Assembly: GCA_029262895.1 (NCBI GenBank) | Contig: JAJCYM010000027.1 | Coordinates: 124,001-188,000, forward strand | Direction of reading: 5' to 3' | Length of the DNA stretch: 64,000 bases | From: Roseivirga sp. | Lineage (GTDB): Bacteria; Bacteroidota; Bacteroidia; Cytophagales; Cyclobacteriaceae | In this document: positions 1-7,802 of the stretch, piece after piece | How the letters are laid out: every line of letters starts with the position of its first letter | How positions within the stretch are numbered: position 1 is the stretch's first letter | Position numbers and translations under genes: made by a program | The notes under the pieces: model-generated | The model's input: only the letters and a program-made list of their open reading frames with translations | Told to the model about the DNA's origin: nothing | The model's database searches: none

Positions 1-74
1 TCAGGATTTATCCCCTGGAAGTTGGCACTCGCCTCTTTCCTTTTGGTCATAATTACAAAATTACCCTTGGCCAT
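1..74 (-). CDS. Partial, unrecognised N-terminal coding fragment
   Basis: An open frame runs off the left edge on the minus strand. From the ATG at 72-74 it reads MAKGNFVIMTKRKEASANF and continues past base 1 without a stop. The frame stays open upstream to another ATG at 138-140, which would add a hydrophobic stretch (about 22 residues) and place the start 5 bases after the end of the DUF1801 gene, as in an operon. I do not recognise the family from some 24 residues. The choice of start and even the reality of the gene are uncertain. Confidence 0.3.
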   Translation of the reverse strand, partial: MAKGNFVIMTKRKEASANFQGINP

Positions 75-145
75 TCTTGCCGGAAAAATGCTTAAAACAA
101 CAAGCACATGAACTATTGCCCGGCATGGAATAAGAATCATGCTAC

Positions 146-529
146 TCAACAATCAATGTCCTCTCCTGCCTTCCAGAGGCCAACTGCCTTTTCAATAAAC
201 TCACCAATCCGGGTATCAGCAATTGAAACAGACTTCTTGAATCGAATACAACCCTTGCCCACATCGATACCCTTTAAGAGCTCTCCCGTTTGATCTACTT
301 TTTCAGCATCGCCTACATAAAAACTCACATAATTCTTCTGGGCATTTAAATGAAATGCCACACCCCGTTCGTCTTTATAGCCTAGCATTTTGTAATTGAT
401 AATTTCCTCAAAATCAGAGGCACTCGATTTGATGATGGCCCGCAATTCCTGAATTTTATCAAGACGCCAGTCTTTTTCAAGAGCTTCCAGGTATTCTGTC
501 GGAGTGGTTACTTCATATTGCATATTCAA
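146..529 (-). CDS. DUF1801 (YdhG-like) domain protein
   Basis: The product is 127 residues and is probably a cytoplasmic single-domain protein. The segments EEIINYKMLGYK and GVAFHLNAQKNYVSFYVG, followed by a G-K-G-x-I-R-F-K strand, match the layout of the DUF1801/YdhG fold (a SCP2-unrelated small alpha/beta domain of unproven function). The length fits a complete domain. A second in-frame ATG lies two codons after the first, so the true start may be 6 bases later. There is no signal peptide or membrane segment. The neighbour upstream on the plus strand is divergent, with about 90 bases between them. No specific biochemical role can be given. Confidence 0.75.
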   Translation of the reverse strand: MNMQYEVTTPTEYLEALEKDWRLDKIQELRAIIKSSASDFEEIINYKMLGYKDERGVAFHLNAQKNYVSFYVGDAEKVDQTGELLKGIDVGKGCIRFKKSVSIADTRIGEFIEKAVGLWKAGEDIDC

Positions 530-621
530 AATTAGGGAATTGCTGTAGATTCAAAAATGGCTTTAATCACTATCTTTGAGATACTTGTTTAACCCGGTTT
601 AATCACAAAACCCAATATCAA

Positions 622-1530
622 TTGAGTAAATACACACTCCTCTTATCATGCCTTTGTTTTGCATGCATCACTGCCTGCAGTCCATCTTCCGATGGGCCGC
701 TGGTCGATCTGGAGACTCAACTCTGGATTCATGGCTCGCCCAATTGCAATGAGAATAGCGACCCTGCTATTCAAGTAGTGCAGTACAACGCCAATACCTG
801 GATTTTGAGACAGAGCAAATGCACCAATTATGAGGCTCCTTTTATGTTTCTGTTTTTTGGGGAAAACAAAGCCCTGCTAATGGATACCGGGGCCACAAGA
901 GATGAAGCCAATTTTCCATTATACAATACCGTAAATGAGCTAATTAGTGCATGGGAAAAAGCTCACGAAAGCTCCATCGAATTGATTGTGGCCCATACAC
1001 ATGGCCATGGGGACCACCATGCTGCAGATGCTCAATTTGACAGCAAAGCCAACACTACCGTGATCGGACTAAAAGTGGCAGACGTTCAGGAGTATTTTAA
1101 AATCGACAACTGGCCGGATAATCAGGCACAATTGGAGCTGGGAAACAGAACACTTGATATTCTTCCCATACCTGGCCACCATGCCACGTCCATAGCTGTC
1201 TATGATAAGGCTACCGGGCTTTTGTTAACCGGTGATACCTTTTACCCTGGCCGACTTTATGTCAACGAATGGTCTAAATTCAAACAAAGCATTCGTAAAC
1301 TTTACGATTTCACGTTAAATCATGACATCTCGTTCATTCTTGGCAATCATATTGAAATGACGAACTCTCCTGGCAAGGACTATGCAATGGGCACAATATT
1401 TCAACCCGATGAACAAGCGCTTCCCCTCACCACAACCGATCTTGCTGAATTGAACTCCAGATTGAGGCAATCAGGTAATGATCCTGAGCGTATTGTTTTT
1501 GACAGATTCATTGTTTTCCCCATCAATTGA
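622..1530 (+). CDS. Metallo-beta-lactamase-fold hydrolase, lipoprotein
   Basis: Predicted envelope lipoprotein with a metallo-beta-lactamase fold. Translation must begin at TTG 622, because no ATG precedes the signal peptide. Residues 1-18 are hydrophobic and end in a lipobox I-T-A-C, so Cys19 would be lipidated. The zinc motif is HTHGHGDHH at about residues 125-133 (the HxHxDH pattern), followed by PGHH near 185, GDTF near 204 and GNH near 242. These match the five conserved MBL motifs, so an active binuclear site is plausible. The substrate is unknown; MBL-fold proteins include glyoxalase II, lactonases and beta-lactamases, and this one has no feature that picks between them. The gene appears monocistronic. 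Confidence 0.85.
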   Translation: MSKYTLLLSCLCFACITACSPSSDGPLVDLETQLWIHGSPNCNENSDPAIQVVQYNANTWILRQSKCTNYEAPFMFLFFGENKALLMDTGATRDEANFPLYNTVNELISAWEKAHESSIELIVAHTHGHGDHHAADAQFDSKANTTVIGLKVADVQEYFKIDNWPDNQAQLELGNRTLDILPIPGHHATSIAVYDKATGLLLTGDTFYPGRLYVNEWSKFKQSIRKLYDFTLNHDISFILGNHIEMTNSPGKDYAMGTIFQPDEQALPLTTTDLAELNSRLRQSGNDPERIVFDRFIVFPIN

Positions 1531-1628
1531 TGCTCACGATTCATTGACCCAAATCAAAAAGTATTTGGCCTGATTTCAGAATTCCCAAACCTGACTCTTT
1601 TTCATCTTTGGTGAAAAGGCGAAGAATT

Positions 1629-1937
1629 ATGGGTGAATCAAATAATGCCCTGTTAATAGTGACCGGGACACCGAACCCTGAGCAACAGGAAGCATTTCAG
1701 CGTTATACGGGAGGTGTAACCCCTCTTCTATTGGAACTAGGTGGAAAACCTATTCAGCGAGCCCAAATTACCGAAACCTATCTGGGACAAGCCAGCTTTG
1801 CGGTGGTCTTGGTTATGGAATTTCCCTCACGAACCACACTGAGAGATTTCTTTAATAGTGAAACCTATCAAGCTTTCATTCCTGACAAGGAAAAGGCATT
1901 TCTAAATCTCAATATCTTTTTTGGAAATACCTTTTAG
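1629..1937 (+). CDS. DUF1330 family protein
   Basis: A 102-residue protein from ATG 1629. The frame is open upstream to GTG 1611 and TTG 1608, but the extra VKRRRI lead is poorly supported. The sequence has the ferredoxin-like DUF1330 layout: a first strand (ALLIVTGTPN), a helix with the Q-x-Y-x-G element, the strand around ITETYLG, and the conserved L-R-D-F-F-N-S-E-x-Y-Q segment that in DUF1330 proteins follows a V-x-E-F-P strand (here VMEFPS). No signal peptide. Function of the family is not established; its fold resembles dimeric alpha+beta barrel proteins. Confidence 0.75.
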   Translation: MGESNNALLIVTGTPNPEQQEAFQRYTGGVTPLLLELGGKPIQRAQITETYLGQASFAVVLVMEFPSRTTLRDFFNSETYQAFIPDKEKAFLNLNIFFGNTF

Positions 1938-1970
1938 AAAAAAAACACCCTACGATCTTATGAGGAATAA

Positions 1971-2012
1971 AAAGGCCCTTCATCTTGTCTATAATCAAGA
2001 AGTTGGGCCTTT
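1971..2012. terminator. Bidirectional terminator between convergent genes
   Basis: Inverted repeat AAAGGCCC (1971-1978) and GGGCCTTT (2005-2012), with a secondary TCTTG/CAAGA pairing inside the loop. It lies between the plus-strand DUF1330 gene and the minus-strand cysteine-rich gene and can serve both. Confidence 0.6.
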
Positions 2013-2044
2013 AATTTGTAGGTTTCCTATTATTCTACTACCCG

Positions 2045-2851
2045 TCAAATCGCGCAACCAATAACACAGAAACTCAGCACAATACCTGCCAACGCAAAGT
2101 AACTTGCACAAGCCGGAATTGCCAAAATAGCCGATAAACCAGCTGATGGACCTAGTGCTGCCATACCCGCTAGACAGCTCAACCCTAACCCTATAAATGG
2201 TCCACCCAAATCTATAGAAGTAGTGCAGATACAATGACAAACGCACACCAAATATGGGTTGGGCATATTATCACACAAGTCTCTACAGTTTGGTAGACCG
2301 GCAATTAAGGCCATGGGCATGGGGTAAAACGAAGGACATCCAATTTCTGTCAAATCAGACATGATAAGACGTAACGTCTCCGCAGTAAGAGGGGCACGTA
2401 GGTCCATAATGAATCTGTTCTCAAAAGTCTCCAAAGAGGGCACTCCATTAAAAATCATGAAATACAATCCACCCAAGGTCTTCCCCTCCTTACCTTTAAC
2501 CATCAGCGGTACTGTTACCAGCGCAACATCACTTAATTTTTCTACACTACCCTTGGCCTGCTTCAGGAGTTTCTCTGCCATTTCAGCTGGTGCCGAAGCT
2601 CCACTCATAAAAGTCGCTTCCGATACATCTGCAGCTAACGCCATGTCGTCCAGATAAGATTCCGCTCCGGCCAGATCTTTGGCTACGATGGTTCCAAGCT
2701 CGAAATCCATTCTTTTGCCTACTGTAAACCTTTCTCCAATACTTATTTCAGGAAGGCCACCCTCGTTTGGGGTTAGTGCTTTTTTCTCTTCACAATCTTT
2801 ACAACCCTCCTGATTGTCCTGATTGTCTTGTTCATTTTGTTTTTTAGCCAT
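2045..2851 (-). CDS. Two-part protein with a 10-cysteine hydrophobic C-terminus (halocin C8-like candidate)
   Basis: A 268-residue protein in two parts. Residues 1-32 are polar and charged, with a CKDC pair (Cys17, Cys20); residues 33-185 form a soluble-looking domain I do not recognise. From residue 189 to the end the composition changes sharply to Gly/Ala/Leu/Ile with ten cysteines at 189, 193, 203, 205, 207, 209, 226, 248, 262 and 266. Known: pro-halocin C8 of haloarchaea has an N-terminal immunity part and a C-terminal 76-residue peptide with ten cysteines. Inference: this gene may be a bacterial relative of that arrangement, although the cysteine spacing differs and no Tat or Sec signal is visible. 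The alternative is a Cys-rich membrane-anchored protein. No transporter or modifying enzyme lies beside it. A terminator follows at 1971-2012. Confidence 0.6.
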   Translation of the reverse strand: MAKKQNEQDNQDNQEGCKDCEEKKALTPNEGGLPEISIGERFTVGKRMDFELGTIVAKDLAGAESYLDDMALAADVSEATFMSGASAPAEMAEKLLKQAKGSVEKLSDVALVTVPLMVKGKEGKTLGGLYFMIFNGVPSLETFENRFIMDLRAPLTAETLRLIMSDLTEIGCPSFYPMPMALIAGLPNCRDLCDNMPNPYLVCVCHCICTTSIDLGGPFIGLGLSCLAGMAALGPSAGLSAILAIPACASYFALAGIVLSFCVIGCAI

Positions 2852-3155
2852 AATATTAATTTTAATTGATAAAATATTATTTAATCACTTAAATCAAGTT
2901 ATAAAATAATTTTATTTAAATAAAATAAATGCATTTAAGTTTATTAATCTAAAGTCATCTTCTTGACTTTAACTGCCTTGATTATTGTGAGAAGCAAGGA
3001 ATGTCAATCAGTGTATATCAACCGCTGCAAACAGAGCCAGCGGACCGGAGGGTTTGAGTCATCCGGACTAAAGAAAATCATTCTGAAATCATCAGCATTG
3101 CACATGTTTTCAGTGCAGGGTGCCTGAAAATAGGATTGAGAAAAACACAGCTAGA
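2852..3155. other. AT-rich divergent intergenic region with hairpins
   Basis: This 304-base spacer separates the minus-strand cysteine-rich gene from the plus-strand racemase. The first ~100 bases are extremely A+T rich. Then come a perfect AAAGTCA/TGACTTT hairpin (2951-2970, 6-base loop) and two adjacent GC-rich hairpins, CCGCTG/CAGCGG (3022-3043) and CCGGA/TCCGG (3045-3066). I found no convincing open frame or TAnnTTTG box. It may hold the promoters of both genes or a short structured leader. Confidence 0.5.
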
Positions 3156-3872
3156 ATGAAGCAAATAGGACTAATCGGTGGAATGACCTGGGAATCTTCA
3201 AAAGTGTACTATGACTTTAGCAATCGAATGGTCAAGGAGTTTTTGGGTGCGTCACATTCTTGCAAAACGATCATGACCAGCGTAGATTTTGCGGAAATCG
3301 AAAAACTGACCAAAGAAGATAACTGGGTAGAAATTGGGGATATGATGGCTGAATGTGCAAAGCAATTGGAAGCTGCCGGAGCCGACATAATCCTTCTCTG
3401 TACCAATACCATCCATCTGGTTAGTCATCGTATTATGGAGGCGGTTGACATTCCCTTTCTTCATATCGCTGAACCTACCGGGCAAGCTATAAAGGCCAAA
3501 AATCTAAGTAAGGTGGCACTTATAGGCACCAGATTTACCATGGAGAAGGATTTCTACACCAAGTTATTGGAAGAGAAATTCGGCCTTGAGGTCATCATTC
3601 CCCCAGCCGAAGAAAGGCAGGTACTCCATGACATTATCTATCAGGAACTTGGACGTAGTCAGTTCTTAGATTCCTCCAAGGAAAAGTGCATACAGATCAT
3701 CAAAAAGCTTGAGCAAGCGGGTGCAGAAGGAGTAATCATGGGATGCACCGAACTTCCACTTTTAGTCAAGGATGATGATATAGACATTCCTGCATTCGAT
3801 ACCGGCAAACTGCATATCCGGCAAGCCGTTGAATGGGCTGTGCAAGAGAGTCAGATCAAACTGGCAAACTAA
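3156..3872 (+). CDS. Aspartate/glutamate racemase family protein
   Basis: Cofactor-independent amino-acid racemase family (Asp/Glu/hydantoin racemase fold). The family core begins MKQIGLIGGMTWESS at ATG 3156, which I prefer to the GTG at 3120 that adds 12 polar residues. The two catalytic cysteines are in the motifs LLCTNTIH (Cys82 from this ATG) and MGCTELPLL (Cys197). Length (238 residues) is normal for the YgeA/RacD type. It would interconvert D- and L-forms of Asp, Glu or a related amino acid in the cytoplasm; which substrate cannot be read from sequence. The gene stands alone, with an inverted-repeat terminator directly after the stop. Confidence 0.85.
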   Translation: MKQIGLIGGMTWESSKVYYDFSNRMVKEFLGASHSCKTIMTSVDFAEIEKLTKEDNWVEIGDMMAECAKQLEAAGADIILLCTNTIHLVSHRIMEAVDIPFLHIAEPTGQAIKAKNLSKVALIGTRFTMEKDFYTKLLEEKFGLEVIIPPAEERQVLHDIIYQELGRSQFLDSSKEKCIQIIKKLEQAGAEGVIMGCTELPLLVKDDDIDIPAFDTGKLHIRQAVEWAVQESQIKLAN

Positions 3873-3873
3873 T

Positions 3874-3910
3874 AAATCACCAAGATTCATATTATATTGG
3901 TTGGTGATTT
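3874..3910 (+). terminator. Inverted repeat after racemase gene
   Basis: A perfect 10-base inverted repeat, AAATCACCAA (3874-3883) and TTGGTGATTT (3901-3910), begins just after the racemase stop codon. The loop is 17 bases. It is A+T rich, with only a short T run, so it is a moderate terminator candidate. Confidence 0.45.
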
Positions 3911-3925
3911 AACACTAAGCCAGTT

Positions 3926-5320
3926 ATGAGACTCCTTCGGACCTTTCTTGTGCTCCTATTCGTTCAGCCACTCCTGTTGGCTCAGAAGGGTCATGAAATC
4001 AAAGTGAAAATCAATGGTTATGAGCAAGATGTTCTGTACATGGCTTACCATTATGGCAGCAAGCAATATGTTAATGACACCGTGTACAGGCAAACGGACG
4101 ACTCCTTTGTCATCCAAGGAGATGAACCGCTGGAACCAGGGAATTATATGCTGGTTTTAGCACCAGACAATTCCATCTTCGATCTCCTGATCAACGATGA
4201 TGAGCAGCATTTTAGCTTGGAGATGGATAAAGCAAAAATGCTTGAAACCGTTGAGTTAAAGGGGAAAGCTACCGACAATCAACTCTTTATTAATTACTTA
4301 CTTTTTTTGAATGAAACAAGAGCAGAGGCAGAGCAGTTTCAGACGGCCGAAGGTGATTCAGAAACAAGCGCTACGACCGCACAAAAGCAAAAGGATTTGG
4401 ATGCAAGAGTTGCGGCTTACCAAAGAAAGCTAATCTCCGAAAACCCTGAATCGTTGACTGCAGCGCTCATCAAATCTTCAATTCCCATTGACTATCCTGA
4501 ATTTGAGGGTGAAGAGCAAGAGCTGCAAAAGAAACAATGGAGGTACACTCAAAAACACTTTTTTGACAATATCGATTTAGCAGATGGTCGGCTCCTGCGT
4601 ACCGCCTTATTGGAGCCTCGAATTAATCATTTTATTGACAAGCTACAAGTTCAGCATCCGGACACAATTGCTGTGGCCATTGACTATGTGCTAGACAAGC
4701 TGGAGCCTGCAGAGGAAAATTTTAAATATTTTGTCATCCATTTCCTTAACAAATACGCCAGATCCAAAATTGTGGGTATGGACGCAGTATATGTGCATAT
4801 GGTTGAAAATTATTACCGAAATGGAAAAGCGCCATGGACGGATGCTGATCAACTCAAAAAGATTTTGGATAATTCAGCCCGACTCAAACCATTGCTCATT
4901 GGTGAAATTGCCCCAGACATTCAACTCCAAAAAAGAGATGGCTCTAAACTAAACCTTCACAATTTTGATTCGGACTATACGGTGCTGTACTTCTGGCGGT
5001 ATGACTGCGAACATTGTAAAAAGTCCACTCCGACATTGAAGGAATTTCAAAAGGAATTCAAAGAGAAAGGGGTCTCTATTTTTGCTGTATGCACAAAATA
5101 TGATGATGAAGTTGCAGGCTGCTGGGATTATGTTGACGAGCAAGGGTTAGAAGATTGGACCCATCTTGTCGACCCGGTAAATGCTTCCAAATTCAGTGAC
5201 AAATACAATATCAGATCAACTCCTCAAATTTTCATACTTGACAAGAACAAAAAGATTATTTCCAAAAGAATTGGAGCTGATCAACTGGCTGATGTTATCA
5301 CGCGTCTTACAAAAAAGTAA
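3926..5320 (+). CDS. DUF4369-type thiol:disulfide protein (TlpA/ResA-like)
   Basis: Exported thioredoxin-fold protein of the kind common in Bacteroidota. A signal peptide covers residues 1-19 (cleavage near LLLAQ). Residues 24-115 resemble the DUF4369 beta-sandwich, 120-310 are helical (DUF5106-like position), and 325-464 form a TlpA/AhpC-TSA thioredoxin domain with GEIAPDIQL at its start. The redox motif is Y-D-C-E-H-C at Cys361/Cys364, and the cis-proline loop is S-T-P-Q near 435. It is probably a periplasmic disulfide reductase acting in envelope protein maturation, by family knowledge. Two further cysteines outside the motif (VCTKYDD and AGCWDY) are present. No partner gene is adjacent; the M28 peptidase that follows is convergent. 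Confidence 0.85.
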   Translation: MRLLRTFLVLLFVQPLLLAQKGHEIKVKINGYEQDVLYMAYHYGSKQYVNDTVYRQTDDSFVIQGDEPLEPGNYMLVLAPDNSIFDLLINDDEQHFSLEMDKAKMLETVELKGKATDNQLFINYLLFLNETRAEAEQFQTAEGDSETSATTAQKQKDLDARVAAYQRKLISENPESLTAALIKSSIPIDYPEFEGEEQELQKKQWRYTQKHFFDNIDLADGRLLRTALLEPRINHFIDKLQVQHPDTIAVAIDYVLDKLEPAEENFKYFVIHFLNKYARSKIVGMDAVYVHMVENYYRNGKAPWTDADQLKKILDNSARLKPLLIGEIAPDIQLQKRDGSKLNLHNFDSDYTVLYFWRYDCEHCKKSTPTLKEFQKEFKEKGVSIFAVCTKYDDEVAGCWDYVDEQGLEDWTHLVDPVNASKFSDKYNIRSTPQIFILDKNKKIISKRIGADQLADVITRLTKK

Positions 5321-5348
5321 ACGAATTATTGGTTTCTTTCGCTCAGGG

Positions 5349-6653
5349 CTAATTTACATTGGCCGGATCAACTCGTGTTGGTGTATCCTCTCCTGAAATC
5401 ATCCTTTCAGCTGCTGCTGCCAGTGCTTTAATGGTGTTGGTCATATGTGCCAAATCCAAAGTACTCACTTCGTCTGAAGCCTGATGATAATCTTTGTCCA
5501 CATCAATAGGCGTGGTACTGATAGAATGGGCAGGAACACCCAATCTTGCCAGCGTAGCATTATCAGATCGATAAAACAGGTTTTGAGTTGGGTATGGATC
5601 TGCGTAAAACTCATACTCGGTACCTTCAACTGCCTTTTGCAACAAGGTGCCAAAGTCCGACTTGTCAAAGCCGGTTATCCATGCAGTATTGGGGCCACTT
5701 ACCGCTGGTTTCCCAATCATCTCAATATTGAACATGGCTACAATCTCATCTGGGTTTAATTGCTGGGAGAAATATCGTGAACCATATCCTCCACCCTCTT
5801 CCGCGGTAAAGGCCACAAAGAGAATTGTTCGCTCAGGTTTTGTACCCATGTCTTTAAAGTACTTGGCCAGAGTCATTACTGCGGTTGTACCAGAGGCATC
5901 GTCATTGGCGCCATTGAAAATGGTATCACCTTCTGCCCCTCTAATTCCTAAATGATCGTAATGGGCGCTGAATAGCACGTATTCATTTGCACGATTGCCA
6001 CTTATCTTTCCAGCTACATTAGAAAGGCTCTCGGTGGTAACGGTATTCTCGACCTGAACACTCAAAGATTTTATGGAGGTAAGTCTCGAAATAATCATCA
6101 CCATGGCATTGTCAGCATCCAGCTCCATTACCCTGTTTCCTCTTGAGAAAAACCCTCTGAACCTGTTAAAGCTCTCCTGATGTGCAGGATTGATCAAAAC
6201 TATGGTTTTGCCCTCGGCACCTCTTGCCTGGTTAAAAGCAGTCCGGAAATCATCGTTGGCACCAACAGTCATCACATTAACATCAGCGACATTGCTAATA
6301 TCGAGGCGCTCTGAATTCACAGTTGCCAATACATTAGCTGCATCAACAGCCTTTCCATTCAAACTTACTGACATGCTTTTTGGGGCTAATGAGTACATGT
6401 CAAATTGCTGGTCATAACTATTGAGACCATCCATATATTCCAAACCTATTTTCTCAAACTCTTCTTGTATAAACTGAGAGGCCTTTTCGATTCCTGGAGA
6501 AAACATGCGCCTGCCCTCCATTTCATCTGAGGCCAGTGTAGTAACAATTCTGGTTACGTTCTCCTCATCAATAACAGCAGGCTGTTGGCAGCTTGATAGG
6601 GTATAAAAAGAAATGAGGATAAAGGAGAAAATGGAAATTAGTGACTTCTTCAT
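5349..6653 (-). CDS. M28 family zinc aminopeptidase, lipoprotein
   Basis: Lipoprotein peptidase of family M28. Signal peptide with lipobox L-S-S-C (Cys22). Residues 34-200 hold the N-terminal part with a protease-associated-like insertion. The catalytic domain shows SAHYDHLG (His231), NGANDDASG (Asp251), FTAEEGG (Glu285 general base, Glu286 ligand), NIEMIG (Glu311) and DKDYHQASDE (His390), a full two-zinc set. The fourth ligand is Glu where many M28 enzymes have Asp. Length (434) is usual for the Bacteroidota group. It would release N-terminal amino acids from peptides in the periplasm or at the outer membrane. Its 3' end lies 28 bases from the convergent thioredoxin-like gene. Confidence 0.9.
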   Translation of the reverse strand: MKKSLISIFSFILISFYTLSSCQQPAVIDEENVTRIVTTLASDEMEGRRMFSPGIEKASQFIQEEFEKIGLEYMDGLNSYDQQFDMYSLAPKSMSVSLNGKAVDAANVLATVNSERLDISNVADVNVMTVGANDDFRTAFNQARGAEGKTIVLINPAHQESFNRFRGFFSRGNRVMELDADNAMVMIISRLTSIKSLSVQVENTVTTESLSNVAGKISGNRANEYVLFSAHYDHLGIRGAEGDTIFNGANDDASGTTAVMTLAKYFKDMGTKPERTILFVAFTAEEGGGYGSRYFSQQLNPDEIVAMFNIEMIGKPAVSGPNTAWITGFDKSDFGTLLQKAVEGTEYEFYADPYPTQNLFYRSDNATLARLGVPAHSISTTPIDVDKDYHQASDEVSTLDLAHMTNTIKALAAAAERMISGEDTPTRVDPANVN

Positions 6654-6712
6654 GGTATTAATTCAGGTTGATTTTTTAACAGCCCGAAAGATAGTACTAT
6701 TTTCGCCAACAC

Positions 6713-7024
6713 ATGACAACAAAGGCATTCAAGCAACTTAACCTACTACGTAGACTGGCAATTCTCGAAGGCATCAGTTATCTGCTGCTAATCGGTATTT
6801 GTATGCCATTGAAATATATTTTTGACATTCCGGAGCCTACCTATCCGGTGGGTCTTGCGCACGGTGTTTTATTTGTCGCTTATGGCATTATGGTGTTGGT
6901 AGTTACGAGGACATTCAAATGGTCATTTAAAACCATGTTTTGGGCTGGCTTGGCTGCCTTTCTACCCTTCGGCACCTTTGTGGCTGATAAACGAATATTC
7001 AAACCGGAGCTAGCTGCAACCTAG
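6713..7024 (+). CDS. DUF3817 integral membrane protein
   Basis: A 103-residue membrane protein with three hydrophobic segments (about 15-35, 45-65 and 70-90). The order LRRLAILEGISYLLL, then MPLKY, then VGLAHGVLFVAYG matches the DUF3817 family, whose members are about this length and of unknown function. It starts 59 bases from the divergent M28 gene; a sequence resembling TAnnTTTG with one mismatch (TATTTTCG, near 6697) lies just upstream. No soluble domain. Confidence 0.8.
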   Translation: MTTKAFKQLNLLRRLAILEGISYLLLIGICMPLKYIFDIPEPTYPVGLAHGVLFVAYGIMVLVVTRTFKWSFKTMFWAGLAAFLPFGTFVADKRIFKPELAAT

Positions 7025-7069
7025 ACAAAGTAATACTTGTCTAACGACCTGAACATTTTTTAAACTGTC

Positions 7070-7741
7070 ATGGTCAAACTCAAAATCACCCTTAAATACT
7101 GTATTGCCTTATACTGCATCACTATGCTGTACGCCTCTCTGCATGAGCTCGTGCATCATTTTGCTGGTTATCTGGTTTGTGGAGAATGGGGCTTTAAATC
7201 ATTTAACTCATTCGAAACAGCCTGTGAACATCTGCCAAAGACATACATAGCTACCTATGCTGGTCCTGTGTTCAGCTTTATTATGATGTATGTCGGTATG
7301 CGTTTGTTGAGAACAAATAAATCTCCATTTCAAAGTCATCTTGGCTTTGCCATGATTTTCGCCCAAATGCCAGTTCAAAGAATGATTGGTCCTATAATGG
7401 GCTTCAACGATGAACTTTACGCCACCACAAAATTATTCGGCCAATCCACCCTGAATACCTGGATAGTGATCATACTAGTCTGGGCAATTTGCATCCCTCC
7501 TCTTACTCAAGCATTTAAAGCGATTCAAAATAGTCGTAGGCTCTTATGGTTCCTCTTCTACGCATTGTTGTTTCCTTATCTTCTCTTTGGGCCTGTCTTT
7601 TTTGTTCTGGAATATCTTATGTTGGAAAAAGGAGTATTGGATCAAACAGTAATCGGTATTGGGTTGCTGTTTATTATCAATGAAATCGTAACCATACTAC
7701 TGTACCTTAAAACCAAAAAATACTTGGACCCTGACCGTTGA
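7070..7741 (+). CDS. Polytopic membrane protein with HExxH motif
   Basis: A 223-residue protein with about five to six hydrophobic segments. In the first segment it carries HELVHH (His25-Glu26-Leu-Val-His29), a zinc-metallopeptidase HExxH signature inside a membrane helix, followed near residue 64 by A-G-P-V-F-S. Intramembrane HExxH plus a G-P element recalls site-2 protease (M50) architecture, but I see no clear NPxxG or LDG motif to supply the third ligand. Protease activity is therefore only a possibility. It follows the DUF3817 gene by 45 bases and may be cotranscribed with it. Confidence 0.65.
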   Translation: MVKLKITLKYCIALYCITMLYASLHELVHHFAGYLVCGEWGFKSFNSFETACEHLPKTYIATYAGPVFSFIMMYVGMRLLRTNKSPFQSHLGFAMIFAQMPVQRMIGPIMGFNDELYATTKLFGQSTLNTWIVIILVWAICIPPLTQAFKAIQNSRRLLWFLFYALLFPYLLFGPVFFVLEYLMLEKGVLDQTVIGIGLLFIINEIVTILLYLKTKKYLDPDR

Positions 7742-7754
7742 AAAACTTAGGGTA

Positions 7755-7785
7755 TTGCGTTTTTTGATACAAAAGTGTAGATTTG
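7755..7785 (+). promoter_or_regulatory. Bacteroidota-type promoter for the DUF1080 gene
   Basis: TAGATTTG at 7778-7785 fits the -7 consensus TAnnTTTG, and TTG at 7755-7757 is spaced 20 bases upstream like a -33 element. Transcription would begin near 7792, after the alternative TTG start at 7755 and before the ATG at 7803, which supports the ATG as the real start. Confidence 0.55.
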
Positions 7786-7802
7786 GGCTCGACCTTTGCA
7801 CC

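Noticed and set aside
2361-2657. 98-codon plus-strand frame inside the cysteine-rich gene
   Set aside because: Antisense shadow rich in Ser/Arg/Leu; it lacks a promoter or any recognisable motif. The minus-strand frame is longer and has clear domain structure.
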